In this document: piece after piece, positions 47,472 through 59,559 of the stretch
How positions within the stretch are numbered: position 1 is the stretch's first letter
Layout of the letters: each line of letters starts with the position of its first letter
Assembly: GCA_911728435.2 (NCBI GenBank)
Contig: OU452199.1
Coordinates: 10,798,860-10,862,859, forward strand
Origin: Apoderus coryli
Taxonomy: Eukaryota > Arthropoda > Insecta > Coleoptera > Attelabidae
Reading direction: 5' to 3'
Length of the DNA stretch: 64,000 nt
Made by a program: the position numbers and the translations under genes
Notes under the pieces: generated by a model
Told to the model about the DNA's origin: nothing
The model's database searches: none
Seen by the model: only the letters and a program-made list of their open reading frames with translations

Positions 47472-50400
47472 TATTTCGGAAGGTTTTCATTTAGAACGAG
47501 TTTTATCCCTAAATTGGATTTCAAAAAATAACACTGAACGATTAGGTATAATTATAATTTTATTAAATTAAAATAATAATTATTCCAAAAATATTCTAGG
47601 AAAAGTGACAACGCCGCAATTCTACTTAGTCACGTGACTATGTATACATCGGCCGGAAATTGCCAAATCGTTCGTAGGGTAAAATTAATGAATTAACAAA
47701 ATAATCAAGACTAATTCCGAGAGATGATGTACTTAATCAAAGCGGCCTGCCAAATGTGGGGAACAGCTGTTCAGATCTCATAATATTTTCTAAAATGCAT
47801 TCATCGACAGGGGTTATAAGGTTAAAATTAGATTGTACACACCTCGAAATTGACGATTATACCAATGATGCAGTTTGTGTGTTTCTGTTTAAATGGATTT
47901 ATTTTGTGTGAGCAATAGATCATTAGGGGTATGTCTGTACGACTATTTTCGACATTATGGTAGGACATTTATTATTTTTGGTGTCTAACTATTATAATAT
48001 AGCACGGCAAATTTTCAGATATTCCTTGTTTAGGAAAAAAAGAGCATATACGATACATGGACTGTCATTATTCTGGTTACGTTTTAAAAATTTGCAATAA
48101 TATGTAAAAAACATTTACAATTCTTTTGCTGCAAGGATATATCTTGTATTTTGCCTCCAAAATTCAATAAGGTTCTCCGCAATATTTGACGATGAATAAA
48201 GTCTAATTTTTGGCTTGTTGTTTGTATCTGGTTTATCTTTGTCAATATTCTACAATATTGTGTTCATTAGTTAGTAAAGTGTAATTTGTGAATATTTACA
48301 TGCTAGTATTTAAACAAACAGTGACATGACAGTCATGTTGACGTGATAAATAATTATAAAGATTGGACAATAAGTTACTTACTACATAACTGTAGCTTCC
48401 ACGTATTATTTACGTTGTTTTGCTGTATTTTCCACAACTGAAGAGACCAATCTAAGTCGAAACAACAAGTATCGTCTAAACCTGACCAAATGGGAAAGAT
48501 GAGCATGTCATATCCCTCCCCACTACGGTAAGCTACCTTCCAAAATTAGTAGATATTACACTAATGTTACACAAATAACGAGTGATCACATAATTTGCAA
48601 GGTGGATGGATTTTGTTCGAACTTACTGGTGGTGGTTGTTTCGACTTCGGTTTGTGTCTTCAGTTGCGGAAAAAATAAATAAAATGGACCTCTTTTGCTT
48701 GGTCTTTGAGTTTTACATATTAATATGCCTAATGTATTAATTTGGCAGTGCTAAAAATATACCAAATTCAATTTCAACTCCATGTTCTGCAAAATTAGTC
48801 GTTTGCCTTGCAAATCCAAATGCACACTGCGAGGATCAAGCAAGTCTAATGTCGAAACTATTACTTCAACATGATGAGGAACTCTTTAGTTATAACGATT
48901 TACTCTATAAAATAGCTTATTTAATAATCATATTAATTAATATTCAAAACTTTATTTAATTTGTTTATTTGTTATTGAATTTAATAGACGTCCAAAAATT
49001 GGGCCCCGCATAACTAATATTGTTTGAGGATATTTATTGCCTCGATTTTTATCTTTGGATTTTTCAGAATTTTTTATTTTCGAATAGTTTAGGTTATTTG
49101 GTTCATTATTGTAATGCCCAAAATTTTCCTGTTTTCCTAGAATCCTGAAAATAGTTGTGGCGAAGGCAGATCATCGTCAGTTGCAATATAGATATGACAC
49201 GTGAATGTTCATATAGGCGTAAATAATTTGACAGTGACAGAAAAGTCCTTTTCATCCTATTTTTAATAGTTGTATTGTTTCAAAATTACTAATATTCAGT
49301 ATTCGGAGTAGCTACGTGTAATTTGGAATTGCGAGCTCAAAACACAATATTTCTGTGTATTCACAAATGCATATATTATTAATTGCATTACTTCATCCAA
49401 AAGGAGTTCCAGATTTTTTTTTCCGTTTCATCTTGCATAAAACAGCAGAAATAAAACCTTGTTGAATCACATTGTTTCTGACCATAAAACAAATTGGTGT
49501 AGATCGTGTTTCAAATAAAACCGTATTCGTTCTAGGATTTTCCAAAACATTAATCGATTACTTTTAATTAATATTATAGTGTAAATCAACAAAAATCTAC
49601 ATACAGTTGTTACAGATATTTCAGTTGATTAACCATTAAGAATAACGACACAAATACTTATTAATAATAATAAACTATTCAACAGTCCTGAAGTCCCTAT
49701 TTTTTGTGTTCTTATTTATCCAAAACTTTAAACAATCATTTAAGCTACAAGCCTCTGATCAGTTGCCGCTACTTTACTAAATACGAATTTAATGCACGTG
49801 CTGATAATGCTTGCTCATCGGCTATGCTATATAAATGCAACGACGATAATTGGACAAACTGAAATGAGAAAAACAGAAGCTGCATATTAGAGAACAAATT
49901 CACCGTAATCATCCGTTTGTGTGTCCCGATATAACGGATAATAAATCTAACTGTTTCATTTGCTACCCTTAAGTTTAACACAGTGGACGAGCTCAGAGAC
50001 GGAGATATTGACCATGAAAATGACACAGATATACATTTAGTAGGAAGTATTTTCCAATGGTTCTTATATTAGAAATGGAAGAAGAGAATTCCAAAATTTT
50101 AAATAATTTTGAGAATGTCTGATATCGAATATTCCACAGGATTTAAAGGCAGATTGTACTGCGTTTTTAGTATTTCCAATTTTATTATAGGTTTGAAAAT
50201 CATAATTAATTTCCAGAAATGTAAGCGTTTTTAAAACAGTTTTATTATTAAAAAATCTATGAATTTTGTGATGATTAAATTAAGTAGTTCGTAAAAGGTT
50301 TATCTGTTAGACTCATATTTAAATTCCATCATTATTGATCTTATAAAACTTAGAAATGCGAGTATAGTCGTGGATAATTGAGAAAAACTTTCAATATTTC

Positions 50401-52620
50401 CTAAACCTTTGCTTATAAATACAACCATGTTTACAAAGAGATAAGCTGAATTTGTGATAATAAGACTGAATTATGATTTTATTATTATTATTTTATCAAT
50501 ATCTACCGCCGTGCCGCCCATGGATAAATAGATTGAATCAACTCGTGCAAGAAACACCTACCCCACAATCTAATATACACCCCCTCTAAATTCGTATATA
50601 ATACACATAGACATGTGTATTAATCTCATGAAGAGGGGAAAAAGTAAATGACTCAATCAGCGACATAATGAAGTGGTCGACGCTGTAAAACCGATGTATA
50701 TGAAAAAGGAACTTCAATAATACTTCTTAGGTACGATAGATTTACTGTCCGTAAAACGAATCCAATCATTCGTTTTCCTACAAAATATTTGCTTCGATGC
50801 TTCTGTTAGTAGGAAGGACATTTATCTCTTATTATTTTTATTATTATTGGAATAACATTTTTATTTAATTTCGAACGTATCTGGTGGTACAACATTTCGA
50901 CCAACGTCGTAGCCATCTTCAGATATTATTTTAATGACTCCGTAGAGTGCTTATTTTTTTTTTTTTTCATTTTTCCTTATAAAATCGATTTTTTCTTTTA
51001 AAACAAAATATTGGATGGTAGAAATTGGAAAAAAATTAATAAGTAAAAAATAAGCACTCCATTGATTGTTTTATTTTTTTATATATGTGTTGCATTTTGG
51101 GTTTGGCTCAGGGGGTGGAGTTTTGTTTTGTTTTTTGAAGTATTGCATAAAATCATATACAAATTACTTTCGGGTATACGCGGAACAAACGAACAAAAAT
51201 GAACATCCACACACAAATCATTCAGTTGGTTTCTGTGAAATGATCTTTATTTGTTTGTCCAAATTAATCACTAGGGTGTTAGTATAACAAAATGTAATTA
51301 TAGGTATATCACAAATATTTTTGGATAAATAAATATATTATTATTATTATTATACATGTTTTGACATCAAGTGTTCTCATCATCAGTGGTTAGTAAAAGG
51401 GGGGGATTTAATACAGAAATTAATTTGTTATAATGGACTAATTCGAATCATTTGCAGAAAAAAAAAATTATGATAATGAAAAATTTTTTTTTAATTTGTG
51501 TATGTTCATTGTGAAATTACTATTACAACTTCCTTTGGTTAAGGGAAATGTTTTTGATGTACTATTGCTGGAAGCTGGAGAACAACGATGATTTTGAAAA
51601 AGATTTAGTCAGTCGCTAGAATTGCATTTCAGAGAACTGGAGCATCCCTCTCAATTGAACTGAAGCTCACCTACATTTTATCATAATAGAGAAATATAGT
51701 TATCGGCTTCCCAGAGCCGGATTTAGAACTTTGGAGGCCTAGGGTAAATATTTAGTTCTGTGGGTCAAGTTTGTTGAAATGTTTTCTTAGATTAGAAAAA
51801 AGGTAGCGAGTCAAATAGATGTTCATGCTTTAAATAATAAATGTTTTTGAGACAGTAGGTACAATGATATGTGTCAATATAAACAGGAATGTCTCAAAGA
51901 GGGACGAAATATACACGAATAGCTCAGCAACACAACACATGAAGTTTATGCAATAAATAGGTATATTGGGCCAGAAACTGTTCTGAAATTGTGAGGATTT
52001 TGATTTGACACAAAGGAAAAGTTAAGTGTTGATAATAGTCTCTTTGTTTATATGTGATTGAAAAATCACTTACTTTATAACTGTTTACAAGCGCGTGAGG
52101 TGACTAATAAAGACTACGTTCGGATAAAATCCACCACTCCAGAGAAGTTCCAGGATCCCCTGTACATATAATAAGCAGGTACACCAGACATGTTATAGGG
52201 AAAATTTATTTTTCACCATGCTTAAAGGATTTTTAGTGATTTTACAATCACAAAAGATGTTCTTTTCTCACGGCATTAAATGCGTTGAACTGTTTCTTTC
52301 CGGAAAAATGTTGATTTATCGCAATTTTGTTGGAAAGTGTTCAAGGGAAAATAGTAGCAAACGTAATTCTTTTTATGTGTTACGAGTCGTAAAATTGCGA
52401 ACGATTTTTTTCAGCTTTTCCAGAGGTATTTCGCTTAATTTTGGTTGATGGAATAGGGTTGCTGCATATTGGAAAAGGTATAATATACAGGAACAAACAA
52501 GATAACACTTGCTGGAAGAATGAGATGCCTATTGTTTAACACAAATTGTTACTGGAACATAGGAACTGGCAGTTCACAAAATCGAATGTGTATGGGGTGA
52601 TTCGATAGTTATGTTTCTGA
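47472..52620. other. Non-coding DNA with small inverted repeats, no gene seen
   Basis: Minor elements: a CTGAAGA...GTCGAAAC motif at 48438-48463; a short inverted pair 'gagtgcttatttttt' at 50945-50960 and 51046-51060; an (ATT)n run near 51340-51352; and a possible hAT end at 51712. Frames at 49769-50026, 51066-51287 and 52218-52448 show no known domain. Confidence 0.5.
51712..51750 (+). repeat. Possible hAT-type transposon terminus
   Basis: 'cagagccggatttagaactt' followed by 'tggaggcctagggta' closely resembles the CAGAGCCGGATTTAG starts of many hAT elements. The complementary right end was not found, so this is probably a truncated copy. Confidence 0.45.
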
Positions 52621-52624
52621 GATG

Positions 52625-53600
52625 AATAATAATAATTATAGGCCTTTATTTCCAACAGGATAAACCCAATTACAGGAAAATCAACTCATTATATAAGATA
52701 ATAAAGAAGAAACGAAACAGAAAAATTAGAAAAAAAAACAATCTGATAATATTAATATAACTCATAACTTAACCTCATAGAGAAGTTACACCACAAGTTA
52801 CAAAACTAAATGAAAATGTACATGAACACTCAAGCTGAAGAAATAAAAAAAACATCGGAATCTGAGTCCAACAATACAGAAAAACTCTTACCGTCAAGGA
52901 TCGCATTTGTGAGCACTGACATAGGTGACGCATGAATATCATCATATGGTGACAGACCCGGTTAAAGATATCGCACATATAGTAAAGGGACTTCGCAAAA
53001 AAACATTAGTTCTAGCAGTGCCAACAGTAAAGGTCACGGTATGGGAACTGCCACCCGGGGTACATGGAAATTGACCCGCTGCAAAAGAAGTGGACCATCA
53101 ATGGTGCTATGTAGCATCCATATAAGATACCTGACTGTATGAAGGTCTCTTCGATTAGCTAGAGAGTGTTCACTAAATCGGAAAATCAAAAGCCTATGGT
53201 CAGAACGCCGTGGTGGATAAACATAGTCAGTTTTATAGGCTACGTATTTAAGAGAGCGCCTCTGGACTGATTCTACAAATCGACTATGTGTAGCATAAAA
53301 CAGTCTCCATATAATGCAAGCAAATGTCAGTTTGGATCTTACAAAAGCGTAAAACAACATCTTCATTGTGGCAGCTTAATTGAATTGACGAGAATTTCTA
53401 ATAATGAAACCCAACATCTTATTAGCGTCCGATACCACACCCATAATCTGCTGGACGAATGTAAATTCAGTGTCAAATAGAACACCAAAGTCCTTAATCT
53501 TGCTTAGTCTTTCCAATGATGGGATTATCTTAGCATATCCCGAAAAACCCTGCCTTTATCTTTATAAGGTATGAAGAGACCATCATGTAGTGAGTTGTGA
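52625..53600 (-). mobile_element. 5'-truncated non-LTR retrotransposon
   Basis: On the minus strand, from about 53600, frames read FGVLFDTEFTFVQQIM and NKMLGFIIRNSRQF. An open frame (53366 to 53034) then gives MLFYAFVRSKLTFACIIWR, RFVESVQRRSLKYVAYKTD and LLLQRVNFHVPR. This is the thumb and C-terminal region of CR1/Jockey-group reverse transcriptases. A 3' untranslated part of about 400 bp follows, containing 'aataaagg' and ending in an (ATT)n run at 52625-52637. A stop between the two coding pieces (after SRQFN) marks it as dead. The insertion is antisense to retn. Confidence 0.85.
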
Positions 53601-53604
53601 TAGT

Positions 53605-55895
53605 GGATATTTGGAAAAATTGTTTTCTTTTTGTCCGAAGGCGTGCAGGATCAGATGGTCCTGACCAATAATTTACCACGATAACTGTAGGTAGCGATAA
53701 TTAGTGCAATAATAGTAAAACATTTGAGCATTTAGTGGAAATGTAAATGATTATTCAATTACTTGGACAATATGAGCATAGGAATAGAATCAGTTGAAAG
53801 TTTATTTGCAAAATATTCCTAGTTAATCATACTCATTTCTGAACGTCCCCTAACTTATTAAATCTTCTCTTACGCATCATATTTTAAAAAGATGTTCTTC
53901 AAGTAACTACTAACTAAAAACCGTTACAGGTAGGAATGAGAAATACTGAAAATTAAGAAATACTGAAAAATGTTTTTCTGTTTATAAATCATAATTAAAA
54001 ATGCATTAAAAGAACAAAATTCTATCGAAACATTCGTAATAAATATATAATATTGTGGAGATTCGTCGCACTGACTTGTGTGGTCAAATTCGCCATTACA
54101 CTTCTACACACTCCCGTTTCATGGTTTGCTGCGTTCGCTCTAGAGAAAAAGAGAGAATACCAAGCAAAGAACTTCGCGATTGACGTTTTACGGCTCATAA
54201 CTTTATAGAGACAGGAATTACGGTGCATTTTTAAAAGCTATTAAACGCAGTTTAAGTCCGCAGTTCGCCGTCTTTGTCTCTATTATTATTGGGCATAATA
54301 ATGAAATAAGAATGGGGGGTTATTACTGTCTGCTGGCTTTAATTTGTATCTAAAGAAAAAGAGAGAAAGAGTTGCAAAATTAAATGTTGAAAGAAAATTT
54401 TCTATTTTGACAACACGATTATAATTTGGCACCATTTGATTTGATACTTTTACGGCTTTGGGTGGTGAGTTATGATTATTAAGAGTGGGCATTTATACTG
54501 GTATATAGGCGCTGTTTAAGAAATATGGAGAGAAAGAAATAATCTGTTTTTCTTTTGTAATGCGAGTCATAAAAATTGGTATTAATTTGTATAATTATTT
54601 ACATTGTATGCAATTTTGCCGAGCCGGTGGGCGTTTGTAGCTTTATGTAAGTTGTGTGAAGATCACAAAACCCGTTGCGTCTTATTTAGATCAATGTAAT
54701 GAGATACTTTTAATTATATAAGAAATTAATTATTGCACGAAATATATTAGCTGTTGTAATATCTAAGGTATTATTTAAACTTATCGCGATAGTCACAGCC
54801 TTTAGGATCATCATATCGTAGGAAAACTGCAAAAACCAGCCAAGTTATTTTTAGATATTCTTGCCCCATTACTTTGCGGCAGTTGATATTTATCTCAACA
54901 TAAATTTGACAGACAATTTGTCCTAAGAAATATTTCACATTTAAACTTAAGTTTAGGGATGCCGCGAGACGAGACCAAGCTAAGTCTGATCTCGCCTCGA
55001 CTTATATTTTAAGACGAGAGCATAGACTTAAATTTTGAAGTGTTACAGTCAAGATCGAATTACGCCTATAATTTTTGAAAACAAAAGTTGCTTTTTAACT
55101 TAGAAAAAAACATATATAACAATAAAAACAAAAGTCTTTAGCAGACATTATACCTATACCCGAAAATCCGAATAAAAAATATGTTATGTTATTAGATGGT
55201 TCAATTATTTTAAACAGTACCACAGTTCCGCCCTACAAGTTTTGTTAAAAATCAAGTACCTATATTTCGTTTTAATTTTTTTTTCTATCAAATTTAAAAG
55301 GGCTAAAGGGCCTATATATTTAGTACCTATCTGTTTTTATAACAAAAAGCACTTTTGCTTGTATCTATTCTCTCTTTTTTTCAGTACACCAACAATATTT
55401 TCTCTGGAATTGAAGCTCGTGTGTAGGTTACCCTGTATAGTTGAAAAATAAACAATTAATTATATTTAATGGTTTGTCTGAAATATAAAGTTCACAAAGC
55501 AAAATGTTTTTCAAGGCACTAATAATTGGCCAGATTTTATTATTCGTATATTATTTTTTACTATCATCAGTGGCAAGAAGTGCTGCCTGCACAACTGGTG
55601 AACACATGCCAAGACTAAACGCGCCGGATGTGCCGTTCTTGATTGATTTGATGCTGCTCACATTGTGATCACTGTGCTTAATTTATGAAATTATTTGTTT
55701 CGTTCCGTACTAGGTATACGTGTATATATTAGATCTAATATTTATGTCACAACTATAACGAATAATAATTATTACTTTAATTTTGCGTTGATATCTCTAA
55801 AATATTGTTGCTAGTAGCCAGAAGTGTAAACGATTGTTTTAATATTTTATTTATATTTTGAAGCTGGCTACAACGTAAAGAGTAATTTATGGCAA
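53605..55895. other. Non-coding DNA, no gene seen
   Basis: A purine-rich phrase 'agaaaaagagagaa' occurs at about 54145 and 54352. Small frames at 54022-54228, 54286-54492 and 55242-55451 have no recognisable domain. Confidence 0.5.
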
Positions 55896-55900
55896 TGGTG

Positions 55901-56950
55901 TTTATTTATTTATTTAGAATACGTCTGTCCAGACAGAAGAAAAATCTTCCAAATACAGAATAGGAACAATACAAACAGGAATATACAAATACACATACTT
56001 AGTATCCAAGTTACAGAATACAAATGAGGAAAATAAAAATATTTAAGACACTGGTATCGAAATAAGCTAAATATGAATTAACAAAAACAACATAAATAAC
56101 ATAGATTTATCCAAAAAACACTTTTTTAATTTGTTAAAGGTTGGTACAAAATATATCAATATCATTGCTCTGCGAGTCACACTGAACATATATAGCGGAG
56201 ATAACAGCAATAGTACGCGCGACAGATAAGTACAAAACCCATAATTACGCGTGCGAGAACCCGAGACATGAAAAGGGAATAAAGAGAGTATGTCAGGAGA
56301 CACGATAATATTACTTATGACTTGGAATAGAAATACAAATGAAGTATAATATTCTCTTCGTGTAATAAGAAAATGGAATTCAAAACGGTTGAGAAGATCA
56401 TCGGGAGGAAATCCTGCATATGGATATATACCATCACATTTGAACCACAAGTATTTCGCAACTCGTTGAATCCTCTCCAAAGTGTCCAAGTGCATAGCTT
56501 AACCGAAACTCCACACGAGCATACTCTAGCTTAGAGCGAACAAAAGAAGTATACAACAGAACAAGAGTCTTATAAGACACAAAATGTTTATTGTTTCGCA
56601 TAACTGAACCCAAACTCGTATAAGCAGTCGAAATAATTTCAGTAATGGGCCATGTGAAACTAAGGTTGCTATCAAATAGCACCACCAGATCTTGCTCCTC
56701 TTCACGCACCAAAAGAAGACGAAAATCAATATTATATATTAATCTTAATGGATTTAATTTAAGGATGAATGCAACGGAACAACACTTCAAATTTAAATGA
56801 AGATTATTAGAATTACACCGATCAAATAGTGTACTCAAATCATTTTGCAAATCCTGACAATCGACAACTGAGGAGATAGAAGAATAAGTCTAGAAATCAT
56901 CTGTACGATACCTCAAATCACACACAATATCGTTACCTGGGAAGATGACC
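55901..56950 (-). mobile_element. 5'-truncated non-LTR retrotransposon with degenerate FADD box
   Basis: Reading down the minus strand from about 56945: GNDIVCDLRYRTDDF then a stop then TYSSISSVVDCQDLQ, where the catalytic (F/Y)ADD box appears as RTDD. An open frame (56850 to 56434) follows with LSTLFDRCNSNNLHLNLKCC, LVVLFDSNLSFTWPI and LLYTSFVRSKLEYARV. A second frame (56495 to 56067) begins LDTLERIQRVAKYLWFKCDG, showing a frameshift between them. The 3' end is a (TAAA)n run at 55901-55916, a different tail type from the two (ATT)n copies. It is inactive. Confidence 0.85.
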
Positions 56951-59255
56951 AAACTTAATCATTTAGAGGAAGTAAGAGTCGTTACAAGGTTAATTATTTT
57001 TCATTCTATTATATTTACGGACAAATTCATTGTATACTTTTATATTGTATGTTTAGGTACTATCGCTATCAACCACCATTTAAAGGTTTTACAAATGGAA
57101 GGAAGGAAGTCTTTTTTCAGTAGTTGACTCATTACGAATTTTCACTTGATCTTTATCCAGATCACCGTAATTGTCAGTTAGAGGAGTGTGCAGATAATGT
57201 TGGAGGAGTTTGAGTAATTTGGAACTTGTAACATGTTTTATGGTTGTAGAATTAAAAAAAACAAATTTCCCTATAAATATTGCTTAGGTGTGTGGCTGTC
57301 TTTTTCATTTTATTATCGAGTTGACTGGTTTGAGTAGGTTATTCTATTTTATATGCAAACAGCGGATTCAATAGTTTTCATTAAGTATATTATAATATGA
57401 AGTTCACAAGGGGACATTAAATAATGGGAAATTTCAGCTTTAACACCAAAAATTATGTAATACCGCATAACTTTGATTGTCTTGTATAGGTACCTATATG
57501 TTTAATAACATTAAATATAATTTAACACACACTTTGAATATCACAACAATGTGTGAAACGGCAATAAATCAAGCCCCATTACACGTTTAACATAAATATC
57601 ATGAAAAAAGCTACTTAACATGAAATTCAAACGAAATCCCTGTAAACTGCCTCAAAGGCAACTAAATTATGATGCCGCGTCAGTTTTTTTTTAGATGCGT
57701 TTTCCTTACCCTATAAAATACTTTCAGAATTGTGTTTATTTCATTTAATTACCACAGTTAAGAGGTTCTATAATCTACTTTTCTATACCTCAGTTTTTTT
57801 AAGGACCCACTAGGGTATATATACCTAGTCATTAACAGGTTTAATTACTACTGAATGATGTTTCACAGCTGATTTAAATTTTAGCATATAACTATGTTTT
57901 CACTCTTAAAAAAGGTGCTCCATTTTTAGAAAAAAATGTTTTTTTTTTGTGATCATCAGTGTAAAAATTATTTTTAATGGAAGGTATTAACGGTACACGA
58001 GATTCATTCGGAAAGTATTTACTTTTAGCACTCATGGTTATGTAATTATACATTAAGACATTAGTCTTAATCTTTACAATCTTAAACTAGATGTTGATTT
58101 ACAAAATGAGATAAGATAAGGATGATGGACATCCATTTAAACTAACAATAATTATTTTGTTGTTCTATTTAGTTAATTTACTGATGTGAATACGTACATT
58201 CTTGAAGAATCTTGCAGATATTATTTAATGGTTTACTGTCTGAAAAATAATTTTGAAATGATTCCATATGTTTTCTGGATCATTCATGCATTGTATCAGG
58301 AAGTCTACGTGAAATAATATCTATATGGCAAATTACGAAGAAAAAAACCAACATATCAATTTTACAATTTAAGTACCGGGAATCATTGACTATTAAACAA
58401 ATAAATAAATATCGCTTATTGTTAATACACCATATAATGTAAGCCCTTGACAAAACTATTGTTTACAAAATTAAATAATATTTAGACGTTTTCTTGATGC
58501 ACACTTGATAAAACCACAGTGTTGGCGAAACATGTCATATACGAATTATTTAATAAATAAGTTGGAAATATTTAATATATTTTTCGTTTGATATTTTAAG
58601 TGAAAATAAGTTAATATAAATTTCCAACAAGTTTCGGCTAATTAAATCCAATTATAGTTAGACGTTGTTCTACATAAAAAAAGCAACATTAAACTTTTAT
58701 TTTTAGCCTATTTATTGTTCTAATAATCTAATATAAAGCTACCTTTATGTTTAATGCACGTAAGATAAGATTACAAAAACATGTAGGTTCTACTTGAAAA
58801 AAAAAATGACTTTCGACTGTTTTTCAATTTAATTTTTAGACCACCCTGTATCAAAAAATAAAAAAAGATGTTACGAAATTAGTTAAGATAAACATTATAC
58901 ATGAATCCTAATATAAATTTTTTATAAGAACAATTGACGATATTTTGACGGCCTTCAAATGTGATTTTTGACATAAAACTTTCAATATTTTGAAAATGGC
59001 TAGATCTAGGTATAGGATTTGATACAGAAGGTCTATCTAGGTATAACCGGAATTGCAATAATCTCAAAAATATATTAGTGATATCCCCTATTGACCTTAG
59101 TATATCCCTAAATTTCTCATAGCTCTAATAATTATAGTTTTCTTAATATATAACTCGATTATTCCCGCAGAGTATACCTACTTAAAAAAATCGGTTGTGT
59201 CTCCCCAAAATTTTATTCTTTATTACTTTATTCAAAAATTAGAAAAACAAAATAT
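56951..59255. other. AT-rich non-coding DNA, no gene seen
   Basis: No supported gene. A motif CTTGATAA...GCGAAACATGT occurs at 58504-58535. 'caccctgta' at about 58845 resembles a DNA element right end but lacks a left partner. Confidence 0.5.
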
Positions 59256-59257
59256 TG

Positions 59258-59295
59258 CCAGAGCTGGGATTCGAACCCAGAACCTATCATAGGGC
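59258..59295 (-). repeat. tRNA-like 3' half
   Basis: On the minus strand the sequence reads 'ggttctgggttcgaatccca' followed by 'gctctggca', a perfect T-arm (CTGGG/CCCAG with TTCGAAT loop) and a plausible acceptor 3' strand. No matching 5' half with acceptor complement was found. It abuts the dispersed repeat at 59296 and may be part of it. Confidence 0.55.
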
Positions 59296-59556
59296 TAAAG
59301 CGTTTCCAACCAAAAACTAATGGGTTCATCCTATAGGACTCCCCCAAACTCAAACACCAAAATTTAGCTCAATTGGTTAAAGCGTTTAGGCGCTATCGTG
59401 GAAGAATACATAGGTACAGACACACACAGACAGACAGACTTCCATCTGGAAATGGGTTTAATCATCTCAAGGAACTTCAAAATGTTTATATCCGTCTTTA
59501 TCCCAATTTTTTTTAGCGTGTTCTCAATACTTTCCCCTCGCGGGAAAGTAAAAGCT
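59296..59556 (+). repeat. Dispersed repeat, copy B (first copy near 1805-2066)
   Basis: Same orientation and same order of blocks as copy A, with an extra segment 'gtttaggcgctatcg' after the 'tagctcaattggttaaagc' box that is deleted in copy A. The plus-strand frame at 59398-59643 is the counterpart of the frame in copy A and differs from it by insertions and deletions. It is therefore repeat DNA and not a gene. Confidence 0.75.
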
Positions 59557-59559
59557 ACT

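Noticed and set aside
55501..55580. Another CTGATGA motif (minus strand, near 55565-55577)
   Set aside because: No hairpin and no GAAAC follow at the expected distance.
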